This document shows positions 13,250 through 25,027 of a stretch of DNA of 64,000 nucleotides, in pieces. The notes under the pieces were generated by a model. It searched no databases. It was not told the DNA's origin and saw only the letters and a list, made by a program, of their open reading frames with translations. The stretch covers positions 23,797,401-23,861,400 of the forward strand of contig JAQFVV010000001.1 in NCBI GenBank assembly GCA_028023455.1. The letters run 5' to 3'. The translations under genes were made by a program, and so were the position numbers. The stretch comes from Epiperipatus broadwayi. Lineage: Eukaryota; Onychophora; Udeonychophora; Euonychophora; Peripatidae. Position 1 is the stretch's first letter. Every line of letters starts with the position of its first letter.

Positions 13250-14300
13250 CAGTTTGGATTAGATGAAAATAATGATTTGAATATGGTGGCATTAAATTTT
13301 AAAATTCAAGAATTAGATGTAAATAATGCAGACTTATAGAGAAGTCATGTTTCATATGCTAAGTATTATATGCTGATTAACAAAATAGAAGAGGATCATC
13401 TTAAAGTTTCAATACTTCTTTATTTGATGGGACAGAATGTGACACAGTTGTCAAACAGACCCATGAATCCCAAGCATCCAAAGGATATCCTATATGGAAA
13501 ACTTATACAAATTTTGAGTGTATATTTTGCCCTGAAATTCTCAAATGGGTACCATGATGACTATGAAGCAGAAAGCAGTTGCCACAGAAGAAATACATTG
13601 ATTACAATTTAGCCTTGTAAAGATTAACCAAAATTGTGATTTTGGAGAAATAAATGATTCTCTGCTGAAACAATTTTTATATGTTATGTCTGATAATAAT
13701 TTTAGAAAGTGTTACTTAATGATCTGGAGTTAACTTACAAAATGGCCATAGATAAGACTATAGCTCAGGAGACTGTTAAATAATGCTTCAGAACTTATGA
13801 TATCTCAGCCTTTGGAAAGAATTTTAAAGGAGTTATTCAGGTTTCCAAAGTACATAAAAAAGCTGTACATTTAAGATCAGACTATAAGCATAAGGAAACA
13901 AATGCAGAATTTGTGACACCAAAGGTCACTTAGCTATCATTAGCTATATTAAAGATAGAGAATCACCTATGAAAAATGAATTACAAACCTGGGGGAGAGA
14001 TGCAGCAGAAGAAATTAGTAATAAAGATTGTAAATAACAAAAGCATGGATTATATACTTCTAAAAGTATGAGTTTGGGATAAATGTGTAACAATTGAAGT
14101 TTACAGCAAAGCAGATCTGTTCATAATATTATATAAAGATTGAATTTGAATTACTGAAAGCCATGAAAATAATTTGTATTAAAAAGATGAATGAGATTGT
14201 GACAGATATAAATGAAAATAGGGTTGATATTTATGGCAAGGTAATAGTTTTGGTAAAGCTGAACTCTAGGTGAAAATACTTAACATTGCATGTGGAAAAT
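13250..14300 (+). pseudogene. gypsy gag remnant
   Basis: Capsid-like sequence: YYMLINKIEEDHLKVSILLY, then YGKLIQILSVYFALK (13370-13612, open), followed after a frame change by CDFGEINDSLLKQF and a region with many stops. In metazoan gypsy Gag the order is a helix with K-S-LL-L-G, then P-SY-EL---L--HF-PKP, then C-FG-----LRD-FV-G; these landmarks are recognisable here. A zinc knuckle and a protease could not be identified. Confidence 0.7.
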
Positions 14301-14439
14301 AAATATATAATTTCATTAATGGGTAAAAATTAGTTTGAACCTTTGGGTATGAGTTTAAATATATTAAAGACAGTCCATATGGAAACCATTATGAAAAGAA
14401 GATATCTGGAATTGTTCAAGCCTGGATTAGCAAAATTAA

Positions 14440-15600
14440 GAATGAGGTCAGTGAATCAGTGAATATGGAATTAATGAAAAATGCACAACTGATTAATTGC
14501 AAATTTCATAAAGTGCCATTTTCTTTAAGAGAGAAAGTGGAAAAAACATTAGATGGGTTGATTGCTAAAGGGGTCTGTTGATTGCTAAAGGGGTCTTAAT
14601 GCTGATGGAAAATTCATCATGTCACATGCCAATAGTAATAGTAATTAAACCAGATGCAACTCTATGCTTATGTGGTAATTATAATATTACCATTAATAAT
14701 TTATAAAGAAATCATATCCAATGCCTAATATTAATGAAACACTAGATATGTTGCAAAAGGCTAATTATTTTGCAAAAATAGGGCTGAAAACAGCTTTCCC
14801 CCACAGACCTGTAAACAGAAAATACAGCAGAGTTGTTAACATTGATTACGCATAAAAGATTATATAAGTGCAACAAACTGCCTTACAGTATTTTAATCAC
14901 TCCTAATGTTTTCCAGGCAAAAATGGATATGTTGTTTAGATCCATGGATGGAGTAATTCCTTATCTGGATGACATTTTGATCATGAATACAACAGAATCT
15001 GAATTTCAAAAATGGGTATATTTAGTCTGCTCAAAATTAATGAAGTCAATAGCAAAAATAAATGTTGGCAAATATATTTGGTCTGCAAAAGAAATAAAAT
15101 TCCTTGAATATGTGATAAGATGCTCATGATCAGTTTTCAGGTCCAAGTAAATGTAAGGTTATTAAGAAAGCTGATAAGCCTAAGAATATGAAGGAATTGC
15201 AAGAGATTTTTGGGACTATTAAACTTCTATGAGAGTTTTGTAAAAAAAAAAATCACATTTTATTTATTTTCACTGTATCATCTTTTGAGAAAATAACAAT
15301 GTTGGACATGGAACAGTGAGCATGAAAATTCTTTTAACATTTCAAAAGAAATGTTAACTTCAGAATATTTGCAGTCAAGAAGTACTATCAATATATTTAA
15401 GAATGGAAGTTCAAGATTTTTACGGACCAACACTCCCTAGAGGAAATTTTCAGTTTCGAAAAAAAATACCCGATCAAGTAAGCCAAAAATGTTATGTTGG
15501 ATAAATTTATTGTCATATTTTGATTATCAAATAGTTTTTGTCAGAAAGAGAAATTGGGCCTGCTGATGCTTTATTGCGATTACCTGATCTTAGAGAAAAG
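14440..15600 (+). pseudogene. gypsy pol remnant: reverse transcriptase and RNase H
   Basis: RT begins near 14480 (HKVPFSLREKVEKTLDGLIAKGV, like the VPFALRDKVE-EL-RL---GVI motif). It continues through PIVIVIKPD to the open stretch 14833-15129 with YSILITPNVFQAKMD and the catalytic YLDDILI. A tandem duplication of about 19 bp at 14559-14597 disrupts the frame. The connection/RNase H part is seen at ~15420-15480 (TDQHSLEEIF and on) and the end of the domain at ~15556-15590 (GPADALLRLPD, like NADALSRLP). Stops occur throughout. Confidence 0.8.
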
Positions 15601-15829
15601 GCATATGTAGTCAAGAAAATGAATTATATCGATTCAAATAAATTTTCCATAATAAATAATGCTGCAGTAAGAAACTAGACTAAATAAGACAAGAGGCCTA
15701 AACAGCTGGAGAAATGGATTAAAAATTATTGGCTAGATACCCATCATTCAGAATTAGATAAAATAATTTGGATTAATCTAGGTAGACTTTCAGTTATAAA
15801 GGGTGCATACTAAACATTGGTCATATACT

Positions 15830-16750
15830 TGTTCATCCTGCTAGTAGAACTCAAGTACTAAATTTGCTACATAAAAGACACCAAGGAGTAACAAGAATTA
15901 AAGCCCTTGCATGTTCTTATGTTTGGTAGCCTAATATAACAAAGAATGTTGACAGTTTAGTTAAGAATTGCTCAAATTGTCAGCAGACAACTATGTTACC
16001 ATCCAAGCAATTGAACTGTGGAGAAGGTCTACAATTCCTTGGGCTCATGTTCATTTAGATTGTACTGGTCCATTAGACAGACATTTAATATTTATATTGG
16101 TAGATGCCTATTCTAGATGGATTAAATATAAATTGGTCAAGAATACAAGCATCGAGTGTACTATAACTGTATTAAATGAAATCTTTATCACTTATGATTT
16201 CCCAGAATAAATTGTGACCAATATTGGGGCTGGTTTCACATCTTAGATATTTAAGGATTTTCTATGTGACAGAGGAATTAAGCATATCCTTACTTTTCTT
16301 ACCATCCTGAGAGCAATGGAATTGCTGAAAAACTGTACAGAATCTAAAATATAGTTTGAATAAAATGGAAATTTTTAAAAAAATCAGCTTTGATAGAGAT
16401 GATATACAACCAACATTTAACACCTAGTACAGCAACAGAAAAAACTTCAGCTGAGTTGCTGATGTGTTATTCTTTTCATACCCACTTAACTCAGTTATTA
16501 CCTACAGTTATTAAGAGAAAGGAAAATTAAGATTTAGTAGATTTCTTTGTAAATGAACAAATATGGATATGAGATTTTCTTAAATGCCAGTAGGTGCCAT
16601 GAATAATTAACACAAAATTTGTCAAATTACAAAATGGTAAATAGTTTAGAAAACACGTAAATAATATACGGCAATGTTATGAGGATCGTATACCTGAAAA
16701 TTGACATAAGGAATGGCATCAAAAATTGATACACAAAACCCCAATGTGAT
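15830..16750 (+). pseudogene. gypsy integrase remnant
   Basis: An N-terminal zinc-binding trace is present (HKRHQGV at ~15870; NCSNCQQ at ~15965). It is followed by the catalytic core WAHVHLDCTGPLDRHLIFIL, VDAYSRWIKYK (16032-16130) and the TNIGAGFTS region (~16215), where the usual D of VSDNG is replaced. The first catalytic Asp (HLD) is intact. The third element (HPESNGIAE-like) is garbled at ~16300-16330. A stop replaces the codon after FPE. Confidence 0.8.
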
Positions 16751-16930
16751 AGAAACTGACCAGGTTTAGTTTAGATCTAAAAGTGAATGAAAAAGAAGCT
16801 ACACTTGTTCAACAATGAGTTTTCATTACTGCAGTGACTGAAGCTTTGACAGTAGTTCCCAAACTACAAGAATATTCCACCCACTGGTTAAATTTGAACA
16901 TTTTATTTGTCATTAGACTTACAAATTTTA

Positions 16931-16950
16931 GAGTGGAGGAAGGACTGAAA
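16931..16950 (+). promoter_or_regulatory. Polypurine tract of gypsy element
   Basis: GAGTGGAGGAAGGACTGAAA lies directly before the 3' LTR: 18 of 20 purines, in the place where plus-strand DNA priming occurs in LTR elements. Confidence 0.6.
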
Positions 16951-17449
16951 TGTCTGCTTAAATTTTTAGTATGTTGGTATATTTATGTTTTCATTGGTAA
17001 TTGTCTCTCCTAATCATGTGAATTATGTGCTGAATTACTTTAAAAATTAGAACAAAAGAAAGCACTACAAATAGACTCTTATTTTCACATATGTATATAA
17101 TAAGCTTGAGGAAGGTAAGACACAAAATAAAAAGAATCTTCACTGTGAAGTAATAGTTGTAGCTGTTGAAAAATAATAAAGGGAGACAGCTTAATCATTG
17201 AATTTGGCTGACAGCAGCAAGGTGTAAATGTGTTAAAATTACTGTTCTCTTTTAAAAGAATGGTGCAAAAACCCTTCAGTGTAAACTTAGGACATGTTAC
17301 TGTTGCTCAAACTGAGAAACTAATCTATACCTAAACTTGTTTCTTCCATTTTGTTTTTTTATTACTTATTATAAATAAATGTTAATTAACAAAGTCTTGT
17401 ACTGTGTGTCAATTATATTCACTGTCTGACTGAGTTAAACCCTTAGACA
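16951..17449 (+). repeat. 3' LTR of gypsy element
   Basis: 499 bp matching the 5' LTR with roughly one mismatch in five or six positions in the first 135 bp. It has no CpG dinucleotide. It ends TTAGACA. Confidence 0.92.
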
Positions 17450-17786
17450 TAGCACTAATTTAAAAATTATTGATTTTTTTATGTTTAAAGCAATATTCTT
17501 TTTAATTAAAAAAACTATCAGAACTATTCAAAACTGTTTAAATTTAGCATCTTAATGAAGTAAAAGATTTATTAAAGTTTATGTTAAGATGACAATGTCA
17601 TGTTATCATTTAATCGTAGCACTTTTATTATCACAAAGTTATCATACAATTCTGTATGGGCACATTTATTGTAGCTTGACATGAAACTAATAGCTATAAA
17701 TTATAAAAAATGTATTTTTTTAATTATGAATGCACTTTCAAATTTATGTTATATATAATTTTCTAATATTTTCTTTTATGGTTTAG

Positions 17787-17883
17787 GCATTAATGCTGTA
17801 GTAGCTATTGCATCTTACACAGGTTACAATCAAGAAGATTCTATTATTATGAATGCATCTGCTATTGACAGAGGTTTGTTTAG
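17787..17883 (+). CDS. POLR2B: RNA polymerase II subunit RPB2, internal exon A
   Basis: RPB2 forms, with RPB1, the catalytic cleft of nuclear RNA polymerase II. This exon encodes [20 protein letters not shown] and on to AIDRGLF. YNQEDS contains the Glu-Asp pair equivalent to yeast Rpb2 E836/D837, which contacts the second catalytic magnesium. Splicing: ...GGTTTAG before 17787 and GTAAAT after 17883. The exon begins with GC of a split Gly codon and ends with AG of a split Arg codon, which fits exon B. There are no stops, so this is a functional-looking exon and not a processed copy. The wording is Pol II (RPB2) and not Pol I or III. The preceding exon, which should end in ...ELPAG, was not found in the window. 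Confidence 0.95.
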
Positions 17884-18420
17884 GTAAATTAATTGATTTG
17901 AAATGCCTTTAAATTAAATAGTTATATTTAATATCTTGTATTAAATTGGGCTGCAGAAAGGAATTTGCTATTAACTGAATGGACACTCTTTGTTCCTTTT
18001 TGAGGTCTTAAAAAAACTGAACAAAACAAATGCCTAAAATTTATTCTATATATTCTTGTTCACATAATAACAAGCACAAACGGGCTAATAAATTACATAC
18101 ATCAGCTATCATAATAAAGTTACTGGCTTTTTATCTCTAAATTTAAGATCAAGAACTCTATGATTTTTTTTTCAGTTGTCTGTTGGTTCATAATTAAAGA
18201 TATTATTTGAATTGTTTCTTGATGGCAGAAAGAATGTATGTTTAAATAATATTTTTTTCTTATAGAGATTCATAATCATAATAGACAAAAATAAATTATG
18301 ACATTTAATCTCAAGATACTTAAAATCCGAGTCAAGGCAATAATTGGGGCTGAAGATACAAAGTCCTAAGAATTTCCTGATTTCAGACACAAACTATCAT
18401 TTAATGATGATTTTTTTATG
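17884..18420. other. RPB2 intron sequence, 5' part
   Basis: Start of a 10,665 bp intron (17884-28548). No other feature is seen before the LINE relic at ~18421. Confidence 0.6.
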
Positions 18421-21150
18421 CAGATCTTATAACTATAGATATTTCAAATGAAGAAAGATTACATAAATTGGAAGAACTGGCTAATATTAAATGGGATCTT
18501 GTTGGATTTCATGAAGTTAGAAGAAAAAATGAAGAGACAATTGATATAAAAAAAGGACATCTACTTTACTACAAAGACACATATATTGGAAACATAAATA
18601 GAGTGGAATTCACTATAAATAAAAAATGGAAGAAAAATATACTAGAGTTTGATGGTATGCCAAACAGAATGGCAAGATTAGTTGTTTAAATTAATGGAAA
18701 TACTAAATATAGATAATTTAAGTTTATATTTTAACAAGTTCTCATTAAGATAAAGAAGTGAAGAACTTTATATGGATGTACAAACTGCTTTTGATTAGAC
18801 CAAACAACATTTTAAGATTGTCATGGGAGACTTTATACTAGAATTAGTAAATGATTGAAAAATGAATGGTATGAGGGTAAATTTGATTATGGTGATAGAA
18901 ATGACAAAGGATAAAGACCTGTGAATTTTTCAGAAAAACAAAAACTGTATATTATAAATTCTTTTTTTGAGAAAAAATGCTAAACAGAAATGGACATATA
19001 TCAAATGAAGGTACAGCAGAATTGGATTATATATTGATGAATGAAAAACACTATTTCAAGACTAATATTCTTAATAGATTCAACACAGAAAGTGATCAAA
19101 GAGTAATGAGATATAAGATATGTGATAATGCAAATCTAGAAAAATAAAACTATTAAGAAAAACAGAATTAACAGTTGATATTTCTAGTCTTCAAAAACAT
19201 TCATTAGATGTGAATGAAATCAATAAGAAAATAAATGATACACTTTTAAGGACTGTAAAAAAGATAGTTAATACAAAAAAAACAAAAACAAATTACCAAT
19301 AAATTTTCTATTGAAACAAGACAGTGTATAAAGAAAAGAAGGGATACAAAAATGTTAAAAGTGATTATTAAGAAGAATTGAATATCTAGAGTTTTGTAAA
19401 ATATTAACAAAAAGAAATAATAATGATATAAGAAAATATAATTGTGAATTGATCAGGAAAGCTATAGAAGAGAATAAAAAGTCTCAACAATGTAAAATAA
19501 CACTGGTATTGGAAGGAAAATTATTTTTGAAATATGAAAAAAAGGTGGGATTATTACTAAAAAGAGAGATGACATTGTGTAATATGTGGAAGAGTTCTAT
19601 AAAAAATTATAATAAAGAAAACAAAGTATTCCTTTCAATTGTTACATTTTCTTGATTGCCCAGCATTTTAAATGAAGAAGTGAGATATGCAATTAAATCT
19701 ATAGAAATGGAAAAAATCGAGAAAATGATGGAATTATAATTGATATTTTTAAAAAAATAGATGAAGATTGGAAAAATTGTTTGCAAAATTACATACTAAA
19801 TAATTGGATGACTACAGTAGTAATATGATACTTAAAGATATTAGAATTTACAGACTTATCAATCTTTTGTCAGTTCTATACATTTTTTTTTTACTAAGAT
19901 AATTGCAATTTGTCTACAGACAACTTGGATTTTAACCAACCCCCCCCCCCCCCAAAAAAAAAAAAAGAGCTGGATTTAAAAATAGTTTTAGAAAAGCGAA
20001 TCACAAACAAGTATTGAGAAAAATTATAGGAAAGACCAATGAATATAACTTTCCATTATGCTTTGGATTTGTAGATTATGAAAAGGAATTTGATTTTATA
20101 AACATTTCTATGGTAATTAAATCATTGGATCATCAAGTAATAAATCCAGAATATTGTCATTTTCTGAAGAATATTTAAACAAAATACAGCAGTAATGATT
20201 ATATTATATAATGATACTAACAAGATTAACACTGAGAAAAGTGTGTGACAGAATGATTACATATCTCCAAAACTTTTTACAATAGTTTACAGGAAGATAA
20301 GGAAATGAAAATAATTGGATATTATTTAAGTCATCTAGATTTTGCAGATTATGTAGTTGCTTTTGAAAATAATGCTTCAGAACTTCAGGAAATGTTAAGA
20401 TTCCTCAAATGAAAGTAAAAAGGTAGAACTAAACATAAATACTAAAAAGATTAAAATTATATTCAATGGATTTTCTCAGAAGAAGAAAATAAAGATTAAC
20501 AATCATAAATTAAGGTAATTAACAACTATAAATGCATTGGTCATATTATTAATAAAGATGAGAATCTAATGGGTGAAATTAACCATAGAATTAAACTTGG
20601 ATGAAATGCTTTTGGTGGAAATATTTTTACTTCTATAACAAATTATGCTTATGCATTTTAAAAGGAAGGTTTTTAATATATGTGTTTTGCCAGATTTTAC
20701 TTATGAATCCAATATTTGGATACTTAATAGAAGAGCAGTTCAGAGACTTCTGAACATTCAATAAAGTATGGAGATCTATATGCTAAAAGTAACAAGATGA
20801 GATTGAAAATAAAATATATGAATGAAAGGACAAATATCATTGCCATCATTAAAAAAATTAAATAGAGATCAGCTGGACATATTGTTAGATGAGATGATAA
20901 TAAATTGACAGTTTAAATTTTAAACTGAATCCCAAAAGATTATAAAAGACATAGAAAAGACCACATGTGGGATGGGAAGATGAGATAAGAAAGTTTTCTG
21001 GTGCATTGTGAAGAAGAGAGGTTAGGAATCATAAAAACTGGATTAAACTAGGAGAGATCTTTATCCACAGTGGATTGATAATAGTTGAAAATGCTGCAGC
21101 TGATTAAAATTGGATTTTTACTATCATTACATTCAGTGCTTCATTTTTTA
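18421..21150 (+). mobile_element. Decayed RTE-like LINE inside RPB2 intron
   Basis: Endonuclease N-terminal half: LEELANIKWDLVGFHEVRRK, then GHLLYYKD and FDGMPNRMARLVV (18468-18689 still open). RT: FGFVDYEKEFDFI (~20068-20100, second catalytic region) and LDFADYVVAFENNASELQEM (~20338-20395), where the FADD acidic pair has become ADY. Palm/thumb: VELNINTKKIKIIF, YKCIGHIINKDENLMGEINH and RIKLG. C-terminus: SAGHIVR, DDNK and RPHVGWEDEIRKFSG (~20870-21000). This order and the WAGH-R-DD...KR-RGRP--RW-DDI tail are typical of RTE-type elements. Multiple stops and a C14-A13 run at ~19940-19966 mark it as dead. Confidence 0.85.
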
Positions 21151-22744
21151 TATATATAATGTGCTCCATTTTTTATAATAATGCAATAGTAGTCATATAT
21201 GTATTTAAGAAAGATCAAACTAAAATTATTTTAAATTTCAAATTCAGTTTTTAAAGAATACATTTTTTTAAAAAATGTTGAAAACAAAATTTAATAGTGA
21301 TGAGTGCAAATTTACAATCAGTATTAGATGCATTTTATGTAAGGTCTTTCGGTTATATTATTCTTACAATGTCACTGAATAAACAAATTATTTATATCAA
21401 ATAAATCATCACATGCTATTTAATTACTTTTATCATCTTCTTTAGGAGCAGTAGTTTATTTTATTTATTCTTTTTTAAAACTATTTATTGTAAATTTAAG
21501 TAATCAATGAGTCATAAATCATAGTGTCACAATCAAATCCTCAGTTTCTGAATGTTGACTTTCATCAGTGAGAAACATTAGATTTGCAAATGCTCATTCA
21601 GCAACCATCTTTACTTTTTTTTTTATCTAATAAAACTGCTATTTCTGATAAAATTTATTGCAAGACTTCCTGAATATAGTGTAAATTAATGGATAATAGC
21701 TCATGCTTTGTTTACATTATTGTTTAAATTCACAGTAGTTTTTAAAACATGTACATATATAAAAACTCGGATACTTTTTAATATGCATAGAAATATTATA
21801 CTGCATACACAAAATTATAAGCAAAAATATTTTTTTTAAAAATACAATAATGCAGAGAGCGCATATATTTATATATGTATTTACTAATATCCAAATTCAA
21901 GCATTAATATATACATGTGTTTCTTCTGTTGGATAAATAAATTTTTAGTATTTTATAATTAATCACCTGCACTTTCAATGCTTTACGATGATTTTGATAA
22001 TCAGTATCGAAAATGCATTTGATTATTTATTAAATATTGAATATTTATTTACTCCATAGTAAAAGCATAAACATTTAATTACATATACAAAAGAAATAAT
22101 TGATTGCATATGTACTTATTACTGTGTGTATATATATTCCCCCAATCACACTTTCACAAAAAAAAAAAAATTAAAAAAAAAAAAAGATGTATTTTTATAT
22201 TATTATAAGATCATATTTGTTTTTTCTTATTATTTCATTAAAGAATGATTCATTTTTTAAAAACAAATTTGATACTTTTTTTGATTTGTATGTAATTGAA
22301 TTAATATTTATCATGTTATAATTTACAGAATACACTTTTTGAATTTACTTATATTTTATAGAATTGTTAAGATCACTAGTTTTATGCTTTGAAGTAATAT
22401 CAATCGAAATTTTTAATTTTTGAAGTAAAAATAAAATAAAATTCTATATGTGTTACATTTGTTTAAGAGAAAAAGTTAAAATAGTAACTTTACATTGAAG
22501 TTATTTAGTATATGTTTAAAGGGTGCAAAGATCACACATGCATTTGATAAAAGTCAAGAGAAACAAATATATATTCAATTTTTACATAAATTTCAAGTTA
22601 ATAAATAATAATTAAAATTTAGTTTCTTAATTATAATAATATTTAAATTTTTATGATTATATCATTTGAAAAAAAAGATTATCATTTACAATAATACAGA
22701 AAGTGTGACTTAGAAAAGATGTAATATAAAATTTGGTAATATAT
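21151..22744. other. AT-rich intronic stretch
   Basis: Non-coding RPB2 intron with poly-A/T runs. Nothing is recognised. Confidence 0.5.
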
Positions 22745-23400
22745 ATTGTAATGGAATAAAATTATCATATACTCTTATTTAATGACTCCACAAATTTGTG
22801 CAGCAAATTTTAATGAAATAAAAATGATAATGATGATCAGGTGTATAAGATCCATTGATTAACCCACATTCAAGCTTTCAGTTAGAGATGCCAAATTATA
22901 ATGCTACAAAAATAATATGCAAGGCTTGTTTTTATTTAATATGTCCTGTGAATTACAACACCTAAATTGTAATAAATATAAAAATATATAAAGTGATTAT
23001 GATAAGAAGTTTTGTTATGTCCTACAGATTTGTGTACATAAGCCTGTAACTGTTATAACACAAGATTCTTTCTAAATACTCCATGAATTTAGAGCATCAA
23101 ATTGTAATGGAATAAAATGTTTACAGTGCTAAAACTATAACAAAATAGAATACACAAGGTCAACTTATCTGACATATCTCACAACTTGTGCCAAATTATA
23201 ATGACATAAAAGGTACTTCAAATAGCACTACAAATTATGGTATCCAAATCATAACCACGAAATATATGAAAGATTCTTATTTAATAAATACCCTTATGAC
23301 TACAACCATTAAATTGTAACAAATTATCCTTCAAATTGACAAAGCCTAAACATTAAACACAAAATTGTAACTATTTATAATATGCAAGGTAATATTAATC
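22745..23400. repeat. Decayed tandem array, about ten 50-90 bp units
   Basis: Each unit restarts with a version of AAATTGTAATGGAATAAAA, for example near 22749, 22807, 22893, 22966, 23099, 23192, 23246, 23314 and 23364. Intervening text is often (A/C)CACAA-TTGTG-CC. Units have diverged in length and sequence, so this is an old minisatellite or satellite. Confidence 0.55.
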
Positions 23401-23809
23401 ATCTATTTTAAATAAAAGTGGATATTAAAAGTTTAATACCTAAATTAAACATAGACTACATCGATAAATTGCATTGTTCTTGTAAGTATAATTCAAATAT
23501 CAATTTCAATACATATCATTACTAATTTTATAACAACAAAATTATTCTTTCTAATCAAATAATAAATTATTATAACACATCCAATAAGTAATAATGTAAA
23601 GTAATACACCAACATTTAATTATAATCGCCTTTGGTTACCTTGAATAAATTAAGATACTTATATCTCACAAATTATTTAACTAGCTGAAATATGGATTTT
23701 CTCTAAAATAATTTTCATATATAACCATTAAAATAATTATAATCTTTTAATCAGTTATTACCAAACATCTAGCCATAATGTTTTCCTGAAGGTTTGTGAT
23801 GATGGTGTT
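23401..23809. other. AT-rich intronic stretch
   Basis: RPB2 intron without recognised content. Confidence 0.5.
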
Positions 23810-24405
23810 CTAGCTATATTTTTATATTGGACTATTTCTTTCATGTAATATGTGTGTTGAATGTCATTAGAAAAGTTTAATTTTATTTAAATATTCCTAA
23901 TACATTTAACTATTAATAATATCACAGCAAACAGGTTAGTATATGTACCAATTGTTAGTAATATCACAGCAAACAGGATGGCTCAGTTGGTTAGAGCGTT
24001 ACCTTAAAATTTTTGATAAACAGAGCAAATCTCTACATACAGTATTGCCACCTGTGCTAAACAGAGTAAATTCAATAATCAAGAATCTAAGAACCCAGGT
24101 TCGAATCCCATGCTAGTACTGTCACTGGTCAAGCCAGCAACACCTGAAGAAGAGGGGAGAAAAATATCTTTCAAAACATTGTGCATATACTAACCTGTTT
24201 GCTGTGATATTACTAACAGTTGGTGCATATACTAATCTGTTTGCTGTGATATTACTAACAGTTGGTGCATATACTAATCTGTTTGCTGTGATATTACTAA
24301 CAATTGAATGTATTTGGAATATTTAAATAAAATTAAACTTTTCTAAAGACATTCAACACACATATTAGATGTTGGAAATGGTCCAATATAAAAATACATC
24401 TAGTT
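23810..24405. mobile_element. Foldback unit with tRNA-like core and tandem ends
   Basis: The left arm (~23810-23936) and right arm (~24277-24405) are inverted copies of ~125 bp, sharing for example AAAAGTTTAATTTTATTTAA with its complement. Inside the left arm, ATATCACAGCAAACAGG is repeated at 23930-23936 and 23961-23977. On the right, the complementary GTTTGCTGTGATATTACTAA occurs three times in tandem (period ~45-47 bp, 24197-24302). Between the arms lies a tRNA-like promoter. The segment CACCTGAAGAAGAGGGGAG...CAAAACATTG (24150-24182) recalls the CTGAAGAAG...GAAACGTTG ends of Penelope-like and related elements; that link is weak. Confidence 0.65.
23976..24115 (+). ncRNA. tRNA-derived SINE-like core (A and B boxes)
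   Basis: The A box TGGCTCAGTTGG (23979-23990) is followed by TTAGAGCGTTACC, and the B box GGTTCGAATCC (24098-24108) lies 108 bp downstream. A normal tRNA has about 33-45 bp between the boxes, so ~65-75 bp are inserted at the anticodon arm. This points to a SINE or pseudo-tRNA and not a working tRNA gene. Confidence 0.6.
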
Positions 24406-25025
24406 ATAATAATTATTTAATCTATTATTAGATAAAAATATGTAGTTCAAATAATAATGATATACTGAATTTACCAGAAATAAAATAATACATAACAATA
24501 TATGCACTTACCAGTCCAATTGTTTGATTCCTGGATTATTTTATAATTATTTATTGTAAACTGTAAATCAATACATAACTATTACATATTAAAATTTTAT
24601 TAGCTAATAGATTTGTATAACTAATTGAAATGCTCACTGAAACAAGTTTGCATGTTTAACTGCATTAAAATTTATTAATAATAAATATAAAAATAATAAA
24701 TAAATAATAAAATGTTTATAATATACATTTCAATTATGTATCATGAATTAGTATTAATGAAATAATTTCTTACCCAGCATAGATCGGCCTACTTTCTGTC
24801 TATTGTATAATATAAAGAACTCTTGTAACCCGAAGATGTTGATCACACACACACAATTAAAATATAAAAAAGCTAATAATTATATAATACTTATCCTACA
24901 GCAATTTATTAAAACAAAATAATAAGCATGTTTATTTGCATACTTTATTTTCAAAATATAATATCAATAAATAATTTTTAATATAATCATTCAAATTCTT
25001 CAGTATTCATGACATGCATATCGAA
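24406..25025. other. AT-rich intronic stretch
   Basis: RPB2 intron with a short CA run at ~24846. Nothing else is recognised. Confidence 0.5.
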
Positions 25026-25027
25026 TA

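Larger units (their letters stand above)
12714..17449 (+). mobile_element. Full-length, decayed Ty3/gypsy LTR retrotransposon
   Basis: Two LTRs bound gag, RT, RNase H and integrase remnants in that order on the + strand. The LTRs begin TGTCTGCTTA and end CAGACA or TAGACA, the inverted ends expected of LTRs. Integrase lies downstream of RT-RNase H, which is the gypsy order, and YLDDILI is the RT catalytic motif. Many stops, a small internal duplication and strongly diverged LTRs show an old copy. I could not find a clean 4-5 bp target duplication (TGGAA before, TAGCA after). No envelope-like reading frame is visible. Confidence 0.9.

Noticed and set aside
12709-17454. Target-site duplication of the gypsy element
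   Set aside because: The 5 bp on either side (TGGAA and TAGCA) do not match.
24140-24190. Hammerhead ribozyme of a Penelope-like element
   Set aside because: CTGAAGAAG and GAAA-like pieces are present, but the CTGATGA core is not intact and the stems could not be formed convincingly.
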